Positions 47,005 to 58,620 are shown, numbered from the stretch's first letter. The stretch: DNA of 64,000 nt from Schistosoma haematobium (GCF_000699445.3 NC_067197.1:21683809-21747808); one strand, 5' to 3'. Numbers and translations: made by a program. The notes: generated by a model from the letters alone, not told the origin.

Positions 47005-47247
47005 AGATAGATGGTTGCTAGCAGTGGAGTCCTGGGGTCTCAGAGTGAATATCAACTCTAGGACATAGGCACATCCATTTCACAAGTCTTAAACAGGACT
47101 AAATGTGCATTGGAAGTTCCATTCTTAGCCAATATCGAACATTACCTATGACAGTATTGAACCAATCCGTACAGGATGCATGTTTATCAAAACACAATTA
47201 TCAGTTGTAGTCCTACTACTCATTAATGGGAAGATTTAAACAAATAG
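47005..47247 (+). mobile_element. Sm-alpha-type SINE, decayed
   Basis: GGTCTCAGAGTGAATATCAA, GGCACATCCATTTCACAAG, CTTAAACAGGACTAAATGTG, TTCCATTCTTAGCCAATATC and AATCCGTACAGGATGCATG follow the order of Sm-alpha: end of tRNA-like part, start of hammerhead, stem II and GAAA box, 3' part. GAAA is now CTAAA and the first core word is TTCACAA, so the ribozyme is dead. Confidence 0.7.
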
Positions 47248-47556
47248 TGCAAATGAATATCATGTTTTTTTTTATTGTAATATGTTTAAACAAAATTGAC
47301 AGTAAAATGAAGAACTTAATTTCATATTTATCACTAATTAGATAAATTTATTATATAAAAATTGTAGATAAAAGTGTGTTTACATAAAATGTCAAATAAA
47401 CATGACTACAGTAATTATTAAATAGTGCTTATTCTTTTTAAAGTTGACTTAGTGACATTGTAATTATCGATACAATTATCACTAATTTTCTATTTCTTTT
47501 TGTTTGAGAAAAAACACACAACAACAACAAGGCATAACATTGTTCTGTATGGTTTA

Positions 47557-47601
47557 AATTACTTACTTATTTACTTACTTACCTACTTATTTATTTACTG
47601 T
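47557..47601. repeat. TTAC/TTAT tetranucleotide tract
   Basis: Imperfect run of ACTT units. On the minus strand it reads TAAGTAAGTAGGTAAGTAAG, the same unit as the tail of the RTE elements, so it may be a seeded or left-over LINE tail. No adjoining LINE sequence was recognised. Confidence 0.7.
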
Positions 47602-48204
47602 TTCTTTCTTATTATAAACGTAAAGACAAAATTAGAGCCCATTTAGTATATGCGGACAATAACAACAAAATTAACATTTGTTCAATGTCTATAACTGGGA
47701 TATTGGACAAAAGGCAAATGATAAGAAGAGTAGGCTGTTTTCTTTCAACAATATGTAAGTGTGTATCATATAACTAACTTTATATAATTGTATATATTGG
47801 TGATCAGTTTCTTTCCGTTAACAAGAACACAATATGTCTGATAGAATAAGAGAAGAATTTAAAGAGTAGATGGGTAGGAAATAAAAAGAGTATAAATTAT
47901 GAATATGAGTTACACCGTTATTCTAAAAAAAAAAGTTTTTTTTTTGTTTTCATTGAAAAAAAACAATCATATAAAAGTGTATAAATAAATTTAATTTGAG
48001 ATAACTCAAATGGAAATAGTTGTTATTGCTTATATATTTGTACAATATTAATAATGACAGTAAAAAAAAGTATGTCAATGTTAGCCGAACAGTATACATT
48101 AACTTTTTTTTCACATTTATAGGTTTCCTTTCAAACTATAAAGTTTATATTCATTTGATGTTGTTTGCTTGTATATTTTCATCGTTATTTAGAATTGTAT
48201 TTAA

Positions 48205-48500
48205 TTAGTCTCTTGTTGGCATATGTGTATTCTATGCAGATTGCATCGATATTGCCTTAAGTTACAAGCATTATAAACAAAGATGGATAATGGTTAACAG
48301 TGGAATCTAAAATGCAAATTTCGTCCTATTTGGGATTCGTCAGTTGAATGTACTTGTACTTATTCATCTTTGCTTATAAAGCTTTTGACTTAAAGCAATA
48401 TCGAAGCAATCCGCATAGGATGCACATATGCCAATAAGAGACTGATCAATTGAAGTCCTAAACAACGATGGGGAGATATAAACAAACAAACAACAAGTGA
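48205..48500 (+). mobile_element. Sm-alpha-type SINE, foldback copy
   Basis: The left part is antisense: CTCTTGTTGGCATATGTG, AACAGTGGAATCTAAAATGC, AATTTCGTCCTATTTGGG, ATTCGTCAGTTGAATGTAC. From about 48360 it is sense: TTGCTTATAAAGCTTTTGAC, CAATATCGAAGCAATCCGC, CATATGCCAATAAGAGACTG. The arms 48211-48295 and 48366-48450 can pair. The antisense ribozyme reads CTGACGAATCCC and ACGAAATTTGC, with GAAA kept and stem II weakened. It is followed by TAAACAAACAAAC. Confidence 0.75.
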
Positions 48501-48542
48501 AATTAAACTTCACCCCATCACACAAGCAAGTGGCTATCAGGA

Positions 48543-48561
48543 CTCAGTAGCTAAATGGATA
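48543..48561 (+). promoter_or_regulatory. Pol III A-box-like sequence (Sm-alpha)
   Basis: CTCAGTAGCTAAATGGATA resembles the tRNA A box, followed about 45 bases later by a B-box-like word. Confidence 0.6.
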
Positions 48562-48590
48562 ACGTGATGGTGTTTGAAGCGAACGGTACT

Positions 48591-48605
48591 GTATTCAAGT
48601 TCGGG
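48591..48605 (+). promoter_or_regulatory. Pol III B-box-like sequence (Sm-alpha)
   Basis: GTATTCAAGTTCGGG is a B-box-like word (compare GGTTCRANTCC) at the expected distance from the A box. Confidence 0.55.
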
Positions 48606-48725
48606 AGTGAGCATCAACTCTGAGATGCAGGTACATCAATCTGACTAGTCCCGAATAGGATGAACTGTGCATCCTCGGTTCCACTGTTAACCACTATCCA
48701 TATCTGCTTATAAAGTTTATAGTTA

Positions 48726-50160
48726 TTCACAGTTAAACTATATATGATATCTTTTACTGAAACATGCAAATATTTATATACAACTTAAAATGCGATGCAG
48801 TAATCAAATAATGATTAATGTGTAAGCTAGTGATATATACCTGACTGCCTGGATTGAAATCGGTAGAGTGAGGTTTAATTCTGAAATATATTAATTGAAA
48901 ATCAATTGAGTTAATCACTAATATGACGAATAAGTGTAAAAATAAACTGGACATTTTATTAAGAGCCCTTAACAATTTCTTACAAAAAATTTCAGAAACT
49001 CGTACAATGTTAAAAAAATACTTAGTCCAATAAGTCTACTTTAGAAACTTTCAAGATAATTACATGAATTCGAAAGACTTAACAGAAGGTAAACAGTCAA
49101 TTTCAGTACAAAATATATCAGTTTTCCAACAAATCAGATTCTCACGTGGATGTTGTGATGGTCCTCTGGATGTTTGAATTACTCGCACGTTACCGGTGTT
49201 CATAATGGTTGTGATAAACTACACATTCTGACACATATCTATCCAATGGTACATGTTGTGTGAATAATTGTCAACAGATGTGAATCTCACATTCACACAC
49301 AAGTGACACACCGGTTGATTAGAATAAATCGATTTCAGTAGTTAGATACCAATAATATGTATTATTTTCTACATATGAACCAAACGAGACCGTCGATAGG
49401 ACCATTGTGGTGATTTCATTTCGATCGTTGAGCATTCCATGAATACGATTCCAATTTTATTGGATGACTAACTGTGAAATTCCTTTGTTTTTACTAATCG
49501 GATAATCAAACAATAGAAACTAGCTATTCAGAAGCCGCTAACCTAATTCTTGGTACGATTCGGCTTCCTGTCACGTGACAATAACATTCAAATATTTAGG
49601 AATAAGTCAGTTAACAATTCATTAGTAAACAGATTATTTAGTCATATTTTAAAACTTTATCCAAACTATTTTGAAATATTTATGCTGAATGTATTCGCAT
49701 TCTATTTATTTGTCAGATAATATTCTCCTTTTGTGTCATGACTGTTAAATAAAGTGTAACTCACAATCTTGTTCTTCTTTTGTTCTACTAACCAATAAAT
49801 CTAATACCATTTGTCTGTTTGGTGTGTAGAGATTAATACGAGTAGTTATTATTAGAAACAGAACAAGAGAAAGGTAGATACAAAATCTGAGTACATTTGT
49901 AGGATACATTAGTTGCGATTTTATTATCTTTCTGAAAAACGGTTGTGTTGATTTTGAATCAGTTAACCGAATACAATTCCAATGATCTTTTCTAGATTTC
50001 AAATAAACTTTCTCGAGTACATATTAACATTTGACGAACATGTAGATTCTGAAAAAGCTATCATTTCGGGTCATTAAATGAAGTCTTTTTTATTTTTATG
50101 TTGCAATTATTTCATTTTTACAGAATAGTTATGGATTCTTTGTTGTGTATCAATTTTAGT
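48726..50160. other. AT-rich DNA, possible unknown repeat inside
   Basis: The part 49140-49330 is less AT-rich and holds several CACA/ACAC words (TCACATTCACACACAAGTGA), but I recognise no family. The 73- and 85-codon minus frames have no known motif. Confidence 0.45.
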
Positions 50161-53100
50161 ACAGTACCTGATTCAGTTTAGCCGCCTGGGCAGTATCCCA
50201 GCCCACACAAAAATTGAGTGTTGATCACAACTGGAGAAAATTGCTCTCGCCTCAGTTCACATTCCAACAAATTGAATTCACAATTATTTGGTAATACTCG
50301 TTTTATTTCATAATGCGTCACCTGTCTCATCCCTTTCATTCTTATTTTGTGTATTCTTTTATTTTTCGACTTGTATAATAGCTCTCTTGTAGTGGAAACC
50401 CTGTTCTATCTAAACGATCTCAAGTCACCCACCGGCTAAAAGTTCAATGCTACCACCAACTACGGATTTTGAAACCACGTATACCATTCAAACTGGCCTC
50501 CTTCAATGTCTACACACTAATACAGATAGGACAACAGAAAAAGTTGGTTATGTCCTAAAACGTCTCAACATCAATGTCTGTTGTTTATCCGAGACCCTAA
50601 TTCAAGACTTTGGTGAGGCGCTACAAATTCGCTCTGTCGCTTAAAAAAGTTTGTTTCACGTGAGTTTATCTGGGGACCTTGTGGTATCTTCATCTGGATA
50701 TGCTGGCGTTGGTGCCAAACTAAGCGCTAGAGTTGAGGCAGCACTAATCAACTGGGTCCTCACTAATAGCCGGTTATGTGCTGTTAGCTTAGAAAGTTCC
50801 ATCAAAGTGCAAAGAAATCAGTGTGAGAAACAATGTCTTTTCGTTTTCTCCGTCTATGCTCCGACAGATCGTAGCCCAGATGCAATAATGGATGAGTTTC
50901 ACCAGTAGTTAACTGTTCTTCTGCAGAAAGTGCTTTCGAAAGATATTGTGGTACTAGCCGCGGACTTAAATGCTCAGGTCGTGCGTCTGTGCACAGAGGA
51001 GAGTCGTTAAGGTGGCCGATAGGGACTTGTTGGTCACAAGTCAGATAACGTTTACCATCTACTGCAACTAGACTCAGACTACAACCTGGATCTGGTTCAC
51101 ACTTACTTTCGGTACAGTCGTCATTGATGTGCTACTTAGCGTCCTCCCTCCGCATCTCAGACCAGAACTCATATTGGTCACATTAAGATCAGATATCTCT
51201 GGCGTGGTTGCGTACAAGACTGCCCGCTTCTTTTAAAGTACCCATCTGGACTCCGATCATGCCCTTGTTTACGCTGATCTTACCATACGTTTCAGTGGCC
51301 GACAAATTCATCGTCCTTAACGGATCGATGTCAGTGAATTGGTTGCAGCTTCCATTGCAACCAAATAACAAACCGAGCTAGGTTCAGGGCTAGTTACCAT
51401 CCCACCGAAAAGTATAGATGAGCATTGGCTACAAATGCATGACACCACGAAAATGGCGAGTAAAGTCGCTTGCGGCTTCGCGAACCGTCCCGAACTTTGC
51501 ATCGGCAGGCTCCTTACAACTCATTAAAGCACATCGATCTAGTTCGATTGACTGTGAGTTTGACCATAAACGAAGATTGTTACGTGACGAAATTGTGTAG
51601 AGCTTGCATAACGACCGAGAAGCCTGATGGTCAGAGCATAGTGACGTGTTATGAACATCGGCTGCTTCCGGTAACGGCCGGAAGCTTTTCCAACACATCC
51701 GAGTCACTAGGAGCAAGACGTCTGATGTGATTGAAGCAATATATAAAGCTTATGGGTTACCAATCACTATCATCTAACGACGCCTTGGACGATGGACAGA
51801 GTCTCTTGAGAGGCATTTCAAATGGCCTGCTGCTCCGACGACATCGGTCAGACTGTCCTGCAATCCACGGCTGGTGACAACTAATCCACCTAACGAGACG
51901 CAGGTCCTCAAGGAGCTCAAAATTTCGGAGCCCCACAAATCACTGGGCTCAGATGACTTACCTCCGACCCCTTTTAAAGATAGTGGTAACTTTCTGGTTA
52001 AGGAACTGACTGGGTTGGTTAGAGAGGTCTGACAATAAGAGAGTGTCCCATCATCATGGAATAAGTCGATAGTTATTCCTATCTTTAAAAATGGTTCACG
52101 TCACCTTCGCAAGAACTATTGAGGTATAAGTCTACCTCCGACCGTGTGCAAGCTGTTGGCTATTGTCACACTTCGTAGATTGTTCAAAACCCGAAAAAGA
52201 TTGACTCGTAAGGAGCAGGCTGGTTTTCGTTTTGGTCGAGGATGTATTGATCATATCTTCACCCTCCGACAAATGTTAGAACACCGCCATACTTATCAAA
52301 GGCCAACAATCGTAGTGTTTCTTGACATCAGGGCTGCCTTCGATTCGTCGGACAGGACTGTTCTCTGGGATTGTCTATTCAAGAAGGGTGTGCCTGAGAA
52401 GTTTATTAACATCCTAAAAGCTTTATATACAAACACCTCAGGTAGAGTGAGGGCATACAACCAACTTTCTCCATTGTTCCATTCCAGCAGTGGGGTTAGG
52501 CAGGGTTGCCCAATCTCACCATTCCTCTTCAACTTTGCCATCGACGACATTCTGGAAACAGCTTTGATGGATGTAAGTAATGGCGGTGCGGATCTGTTGC
52601 CTGTAGAAGGACTTCTCGACCTTGAGTATGCGGATGATATTGTCTTACTGTGCGATAATGTCTAAGGCATGCAATCCGCACTTAATCAGCTGGCAATCAA
52701 TGTCCGTAGGTACGGTATGTGCTTTGCACCTTCGAAATACAAAGTACTTCTACAAGACTGTCAGGATTCTAACCCCTTTCTCACCCTGGATGGTGAGCAG
52801 ATAGACGTAGTCGAGAAGTTCGTGTATCTAGGTAGCTGCATAAGTGCTGTTGGTGGCGTGAGTGATGAGATCAATGCACGTATAGTGAAAGCCAGAGCGG
52901 CTTATGCCAATCTGGGCCATCTTTGGCGCCTTCATGATGTCAGTTTGGCTGTAAAAGGTCGGATCTACAACACGTCGGTGAGAGCAGTTTTGCTCTATGT
53001 TTGTGAAACCTGGCCTCTCCGAGTTAAGGATGCTTGACAACTCTCTATATTTGATCATCGTTGTCTTTTGAGGATTGCTAACATCCAGTGGCAACACCAT

Positions 53101-53706
53101 GTTAGTAATGCGAAGGTTCGGTAGCGCATGTTCAGGCACAGAGATGATAATTCAGCTGGTGTCACCATCTTGAAACACCGACTTTGGTGGATGTCCTACA
53201 AATGTCGTACCAGCGAATTCCTCATCGTCCATTAGTTGCCGACTCTGGGATTTGTTGGAAAGAGCTGACGGGTGTCCAGTGAACAACATATTATTGTGGT
53301 ATGAAAATAAACTGTACGGGACTGGCTTGTTTGGTCCTTCACGACTCCCTTGTCAGAGTCCTAGAGATAGTGCAACGCAGTGGCTTGAGACTTTGCCAGA
53401 CAGATCAGAATAGAAGCCAGTGGTGATCCTGCTGTAACTTTCTTTTACATTCTTCATAAAAAATAAACGCAAATTCTTCAACTGAAAGAATTCTTTTTGG
53501 TCGTATTTTTGCTAACTGAACTGCCTCTCCCATTATCATTATTTCACTATCATACACTAATTTCTGTTTGTTGTTGTTCTTCTTTTTCTTATACGCACTT
53601 TACATTCTCTATCTCTTCACAGCCTCATTGTTATTATGTGGCGTATATGTATGTGGTGCCCTCTTGTACCAATATTTATATGTTCAAATAAATAAATGAT
53701 GATGGA
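50161..53706 (+). pseudogene. Perere-3/SR3-type RTE LINE, near full length
   Basis: The most complete LINE of the window. An endonuclease-like part starts near 50450: FETTYTIQTGLLQCLHTN, LNINVCCLSETLIQD, then (50651-50908) VSLSGDLVVSSSGYAGVGAK, NSRLCAVSLESSIKV, CLFVFSVYAPTDRSPDAIMD, as in apurinic-type endonucleases of this group. The next 900 bases are heavily decayed. Reverse transcriptase at 52144-52665: AGFRFGRGCIDHIFTLRQML, FLDIRAAFDSSDR (motif A), SSGVRQGCPISPFLFNFAID (motif B), LEYADDIVLLCD (motif C, YADD intact). One TAA at 52663-52665 interrupts it; the same frame goes on at 52669-53037 with QSALNQLAINVRRYGMCFAP, FVYLGSCISAVGG, CETWPLRVKDA. Decayed C terminus to about 53430, then a 3' part with AATAAATAAATGATGATG at about 53688-53705. 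Confidence 0.9.
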
Positions 53707-53818
53707 TAGTGAACAAATAAAATCTTTTTTTTACTTTCTTAGTTGAAAAGTCTATGAGACAATTAAAGTCAAAAATCATTTTTAATTTAAATAATATTTA
53801 CCTTTCATCAAGACTTAT
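53707..53818. other. Short AT-rich spacer
   Basis: Nothing recognised between the LINE end and the RTE tail fragment. Confidence 0.5.
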
Positions 53819-53868
53819 TCTAGTGGGCAGCCTATACTGCACCACAAGGGGTAACAGGCGTATGTAAG
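53819..53868 (+). mobile_element. RTE 3'-end fragment (50 bases)
   Basis: GTGGGCAGCCTATACTGCAC and AAGGGGTAACAGGCGTATG, then TAAG, match the last bases of the 22.7-24.1 kb element (GTGAGCGGCCTAGGCTCCTT, GAGGAGTAACAGGCGTAAG). An extreme 5' truncation. Confidence 0.8.
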
Positions 53869-54884
53869 TTAGGTTCATCATATGCTTAATAAACAGGGGA
53901 TGTGTACTTACTGTTGAATTTTACACTTTGGTTTGTTATGCAATACAAAATTTTAAATATAACTATTAGTTCTCAATTTATTCTAAACAATTATGAGAAA
54001 GACTATTGGTGAACTTTCGAAATAGCACAAAGATTGACCGGTGTTGTGCATTTTGAGATATTTTATTTGAACTACAAAATATTTCTATTGTTTTTTTTAA
54101 AAACCTGGTTTGGCTTATTCAACTAGTTATGTAGTTCCTTTTGACAAAAAAGGTCAACGGATTTAATATGTCGTTGATGAAAGAGTCAATCTTGTATTAA
54201 GGATAAATAATTTTAGGAGGTTAGCTTTTGAACTTCAGTAAGCAAAATATACTTTGGTATCTAACAGCTTAAAACATATCTCTCTTATGCAAAGGATTAC
54301 AAGATAATTCTAGATAATAATAATAGCTAATAATAATTATAAGTAGAATGCTGTGTTTACTGAGTAAACGGATCAAATTAAGTGATTTGACATTACCATA
54401 CATTACCCACAAAAAGCGCCGACTTATATATTTTGTTAGCTATAACTAATACACTGAAGGTTGTAATAATTTTGCGGAATTGTTAGAATCATAAATAGAA
54501 ATAACTATTTCAATGTGGAATTAAGAGCACCTCAAAATATGACGACGATAAATTGAGGTGTTAAATAATACACTCATTTTAGTAAAGCATATAGAGAATT
54601 TGGGAAGGGCTACAAGTAGAAAATTTATTACTACAGAAAACGATAAATATAACAGTTAAATAATTGTTTATTTCATTCTTCTTCATGACCATCAACTGGC
54701 TAGATGCTTTTCCCAAGTGATTACTTAATTGAGACAAACTTCCGACAAAGTCGAACACAAGTAACTACAAACTATGAAACTAAGTGAATATTTTGTGGTT
54801 AGGCTAAATTGAACGTACTTTTTTAAAATCAACTAAAATCAACTAAAAGATCAACGAATAACAATGAACATTGGAAACATAGAC
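53869..54884. other. AT-rich DNA without recognised gene
   Basis: No feature supported. Confidence 0.5.
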
Positions 54885-55015
54885 TTTTGAAATCCGACTC
54901 ATTGAATAGTATTTATCACAGAGTCCAACGGTACTGAGTTTGATTCTGTATGGGGTCACCAATATACACTGTTTAAAAATCTCATACCAGAAAGAAATAG
55001 TTATCCATTATCTTC
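54885..55015 (+). mobile_element. Very old SINE relic
   Basis: GAGTCCAACGGTACTGAGTT, TTGATTCTGTATGGGGTCAC, ACTGTTTAAAAATCTCATAC and CAGAAAGAAATAGTTATCC follow the order of tRNA B box, ribozyme start (CTGAGGAGTCTCATAC), stem II and GAAA, cleavage region. Strongly diverged; core residues lost. Confidence 0.4.
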
Positions 55016-55094
55016 CGATTTTCAACAGCTTTCTAACCAATATCAGTAAGTGACTTAAACCACTTCTAAATTATGGATAAACAATTGGTTAGTT

Positions 55095-55236
55095 GGAAGC
55101 AGACATCAAAAGAATGAATGGCAACTGAAAATAACTAGAAAGGATTTCCCAGTACAGAGTTCGATGGAGAATCGTGGTAAGCAGCCTACGCTCCTCCACA
55201 TGGTGTAGCAGGTGTAAGTAAGTAAGTAAGTAAGTA
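55095..55236 (+). pseudogene. RTE 3'-end fragment with TAAG tail
   Basis: GGAAGCAGACATCAAAAGAA, TGGCAACTGAAAATAACTAG and AGAGTTCGATGGAGAATCGT correspond to the coding end [24 protein letters not shown] at 24.0-24.1 kb, followed by CACATGGTGTAGCAGGTG and five TAAG units (to 55236). A 5'-truncated insertion with no working frame. Confidence 0.85.
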
Positions 55237-56159
55237 CTGGTTAACATTTTCTACAATAAAACTAATCTTCAGGATAACTTCCTTCCTCCCTCGATCTTCG
55301 GAGAAATTTACTCTCACATTCGAAATCAAAACATTCAATAAATGAAGTTCGAGCATTACCGTTAAGTTTTATAATGGTCTATTTACAAGGTATAAGTAAT
55401 CCCTTAGCATTATATACCTTCTATCATTTTACGTAACTTTATGTTAAAAAAAATTGTTCACTATCTATTTCATCATCGCTATTGATTTGATGAACATATA
55501 ATTCAATCTCGAATACAATTAATTTAATTTAGATGATAGTTAAGCCATAAACTTCAGTATATACATGTGTATATGTATGTTCGTTTTTCACAATAATTAT
55601 TTATCTTTATTTGACTATATAAATGACCCAGAAAATAGAATACAATAAGCTAGTTAAAGAACAGACTTTGTCTGATATAATGTCAATGTCTTTTCATATT
55701 TATATTTACATATAAGATTGATGATTTACAATAAGTTTGATTAAATGACATGATATTTCACTAATTAAATAATACACAAGAATAAGGGTATTTTACTGAA
55801 TTATCTTAAGCATAGCTAAAAACTATAAAATAGATTAATTATTCTATTATTGATTATCAATCTAATCAATAATTCGACTTGTTTGGATTTAATTAGCTTT
55901 AGTTTGATATTCGTCTAGAGGGATTCTATGAGTTGATTTGTTGATATTAAGTATTCAACGCTGACAGTTTGACACTGATTAAAAGTCTATTATGAAAGAA
56001 TACCTACTTTGAAGGAATATCCTCTCAACAAATAGAAAGAGATAATGAACAGTGATCAGTAACTAATTGATGACAGCCTTATTTGAACGATGGAATGAAT
56101 TTTAAAAATGTGAACTATTAGATTTTGACTACATGTTTGGGTGGTAACGTTTCTGTTTG
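55237..56159. other. AT-rich DNA without recognised gene
   Basis: No feature supported. Confidence 0.5.
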
Positions 56160-56226
56160 TTTAAATGTACCTCTGTCGAGTAGTCCCGTACTAGGACGAA
56201 ACAACTGTTCAGCTGTTATGAGATTT
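56160..56226 (+). mobile_element. SINE hammerhead fragment
   Basis: CTCTGTCGAGTAGTCCCG, TACTAGGACGAAACAACTG and TTCAGCTGTTATGAG match the ribozyme segment. GAAA and stem II (GTCC/GGAC) are kept but the first core word reads GTCGAGTA, so it is not expected to cleave. Confidence 0.6.
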
Positions 56227-57264
56227 TAATGATCACCAATAAGCGGGGAAGACTTTTAAAAAGGCGAAGTTTTAAGTAATACCGAATTGAAATCAATCGT
56301 TATGAAAAATAAGGATGACGGTAAATATGGAAAAGAAAAAGGATTTCTTGTTAAACGATTTACAAAATATATGACTTAAAGTTTATATACCAATAGTATA
56401 TATGTCATCGACAAAATATCATAGTTTGTACGATATTTTCACAAGACGTAAACTGTGAACTTACTGATTACTTACGTATTTGTGCTGATTGTATAGAAAT
56501 TTCATTGTGATTTGAATAATGTTTATTAGAGCACATATTTCAGGAAGTAATATTGCAGACATACGTTGTGACTACCACCAATGTGATTGACCTCTGTCTG
56601 AACATGGATTTCTTATTATTTCATTCTCAATCTGTTATTGATTCTACATCATTATAACATAATACTTTATTAAAGTAACTTTACTGATGTTCTTGGATGT
56701 CTTTTCAAATTCATGATATTAATTTTTTTGAATTGAAGATTTATTAAAAAAACAATTAACCCAAATGTTAAAGTAAACGTTGAACTGTCCAATAGTATAC
56801 ACCTTTCCACAGAAATGACATCCAATGAGTAACAGATAATAGACGACACTTAATAACTATCTCCTTTTTGTTAGATCCTTTTAGGTGCTATTCACCCTTG
56901 ACATGAGGCAGGATTAACTTTAACACTTTGTTTCCTAGACTGAATGTCAACCCATTTAACTTCTGTAACAGAATTAACTAATGTTCCTTTTTTGAGCCTA
57001 AAACGTTTTCGAGAAAACTATCTTGAAGCATATAAATTATCAAGAACTGATTTAGATTCTCCAACATACTTTTATGTGAAGAATTCTTTATATATGTAAA
57101 TTATATATCAACTGGACGAAATACCTATTTAAATAATTTCAATAAATCTGTCGTTAGATTAAACCATTCTTCATATTATTAATAAAAAGATGGATTCAAT
57201 ATTCCATTTAAGCTGAAAATCATAGTTTTCTTATAATGAAATTACCTATATCAAAATATTCTAA
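56227..57264. other. AT-rich DNA without recognised gene
   Basis: No feature supported. Confidence 0.5.
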
Positions 57265-57400
57265 ACAGTAATTTACTAAGCAAAGATATGATGATGGAAA
57301 GCAGTGTAATTCAGAACACGCGTTTCGTCTAATTTGAGACTCGTCAGCTGGATGTACCTGCATCCCACAGTTGACGTTCACCCTGGGACAAAATACACAA
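57265..57400 (-). mobile_element. Sm-alpha-type SINE, best preserved
   Basis: Minus-strand copy: GTCCCAGGGTGAACGTCAAC (end of tRNA-like head), GGGATGCAGGTACATCCAG, the hammerhead, then TACACTGCTTTCCATCATC and TATCTTTGCTTAG, the usual order of Sm-alpha. The head upstream of the B box and the far 3' part are missing or decayed. Confidence 0.8.
57304..57358 (-). ncRNA. Sm-alpha hammerhead ribozyme core
   Basis: Minus strand: stem I strand GGTACATCCAG, CTGACGA (57347-57341), stem II GTCT/AGAC closed by CAAATT, GAAA (57326-57323), short stem III ACGC/GTGT with one G-T pair, cleavage triplet GTT in place of the usual GTC, then CTGAATTACAC with five of the first six stem I pairs. U at position 17 fits the GUH rule but usually cleaves more slowly than C. 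Confidence 0.75.
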
Positions 57401-57584
57401 GCTAACTAAATAAAATATGGCTATCAAATTTTTAGATTTTTGTTTCCTTTCCAGTTTCTTACCATTAAATTTCTTTGTTTAAAATGGTGTTATGACACTT
57501 TTATTATAGACTACTTTTTTAAGATTGGCTCAATTTAAAAAGTCAACTTTCATCCTAGAAAAACATCAACTGAAGACATGTTTT

Positions 57585-57645
57585 AAAAAAAAAACTAGAA
57601 GCACTGGATAAATATTTTGTCTTATTATCAAAATCTCATAAAGTG
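57585..57645 (-). mobile_element. Short decayed SINE fragment
   Basis: CTAGAAGCACTGGATAAAT and ATTTTGTCTTATTATC, AAAATCTCATAAAG on the plus strand resemble CTGGAAGCACTGGACGGCC, GTTTCGTCCTATTGTG, GGACTCCTCAG of the antisense SINE. Weak match. Confidence 0.35.
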
Positions 57646-58087
57646 TATATTTTTACGGCAACAAATAGAGTTCTCTACCCCGAGACATTTACATTTTCTA
57701 AGGAGTACAATACCAGTAAAATATGTATTCATGAAAATTCAACTATTTTCCAACTGATGTCGGTCAGTGATAAATTTCAACTTTAAATTCACATGTAAAA
57801 GTATCATTTAAAAGTAATAAGTACTTACTATCGGCACTAACACTTATGTTTGATCTAGTTTGTAAATGACAGCTTTATTAAGATAATGATTAAATGATTC
57901 ATATTACCAAGATTAATTCCATTTCTTATCTCTCAGATATACTTAGACAATTATTTTCATAAATTTATTAGATTCAAGAAGGTTAATAAATGATATTTAT
58001 GCAAAAATCTTTATCAATGCTTAATATTCTTAAGAGAAGTGAACTAACATTTCCATTGGTTTTGCCTTGATTAAGCTAACTGGAAAG
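57646..58087. other. AT-rich DNA without recognised gene
   Basis: No feature supported. Confidence 0.5.
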
Positions 58088-58438
58088 ATCCTACTCTCGG
58101 GATTCGAACTCAGGTCCTATCGGTCACGCAAGCGAACGCCTAACCAATAAACCACTGAGCCAACAGGTATCCGACGGTGTTAATGTCTAACTTCAACTAA
58201 TACACGAAATTGAACGACACATCCAACATTGTCTTCAGTGACTTACTATCTCACAAGAGACCCGGTTGAACTCCACTAGTCATTGCTTCTCATTAGAACT
58301 CCAGGAAATACCTCTTGAAGCCATTCACTAGTGAGCACATGATAATTATTATCAGAAAGGAGTTTTAGGGAAATTTAGTTTTTATTAATTAAATTTACAA
58401 GTCAATTAAATCTAGATCACCATGGAAAACCTGGAAGT
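58088..58438 (-). mobile_element. Hammerhead SINE, starts near cleavage site
   Basis: Minus-strand copy. Its 5' end (plus 58438) begins CTTCCAGGTTTTCCATGG, that is the tail sequence starting about six bases after the ribozyme cleavage point, then continues through tail (to about 58351), body (GTGCTCACTAGTGAATGGC at the start), A box and B box, and stops at 58088 just after the B box, without its own ribozyme. So it has a tail at the front and no tail at the back, as expected of a copy started at a ribozyme-cut 5' end and truncated or broken at 3'. Its body (CAGGTATCCGACGGTG on plus) is the same subtype as the 60.8 kb copy. Confidence 0.8.
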
Positions 58439-58556
58439 GACTGACTTCACGAGGTTCCACCGTGTCTGTTGTGAGACAGTTATTAACTGAAGACAATAGT
58501 GGACCGTGGTGTAATATCGCAGATTGGTTGAAGTTAGGCATTTACACTACTGAATG

Positions 58557-58578
58557 CTGGCTCCGTGGTCTACATGTT
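58557..58578 (+). promoter_or_regulatory. Pol III A-box-like sequence
   Basis: CTGGCTCCGTGGTCTACATG is a tRNA-type A box; the B box follows about 30-50 bases later. Confidence 0.7.
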
Positions 58579-58607
58579 AAGCGTTCGCATGCGTGACCGA
58601 AGTTCCT

Positions 58608-58620
58608 GGGTTCGATTCTC
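58608..58620 (+). promoter_or_regulatory. Pol III B-box-like sequence
   Basis: GGGTTCGATTCTC fits GGTTCGANNCC apart from the last position. Confidence 0.8.

Larger units (their letters stand above)
48529..48725 (+). mobile_element. Sm-alpha-type SINE with tRNA-like head
   Basis: Sense copy in which head and ribozyme are both visible: A box, B box, GAGCATCAACTCTGAGATGC, then GGTACATCAATCTGACTAG, CCGAATAGGATGAACTG, TCCTCGGTTCCACTGTTAAC and TTGCTTATAAAG-like end. The ribozyme core is CTGACTA (G8 lost) and the GAAA box is GAAC, so it should be inactive. It shows that the Sm-alpha family and the abundant SINE share the same plan, tRNA head followed by hammerhead. Confidence 0.8.
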
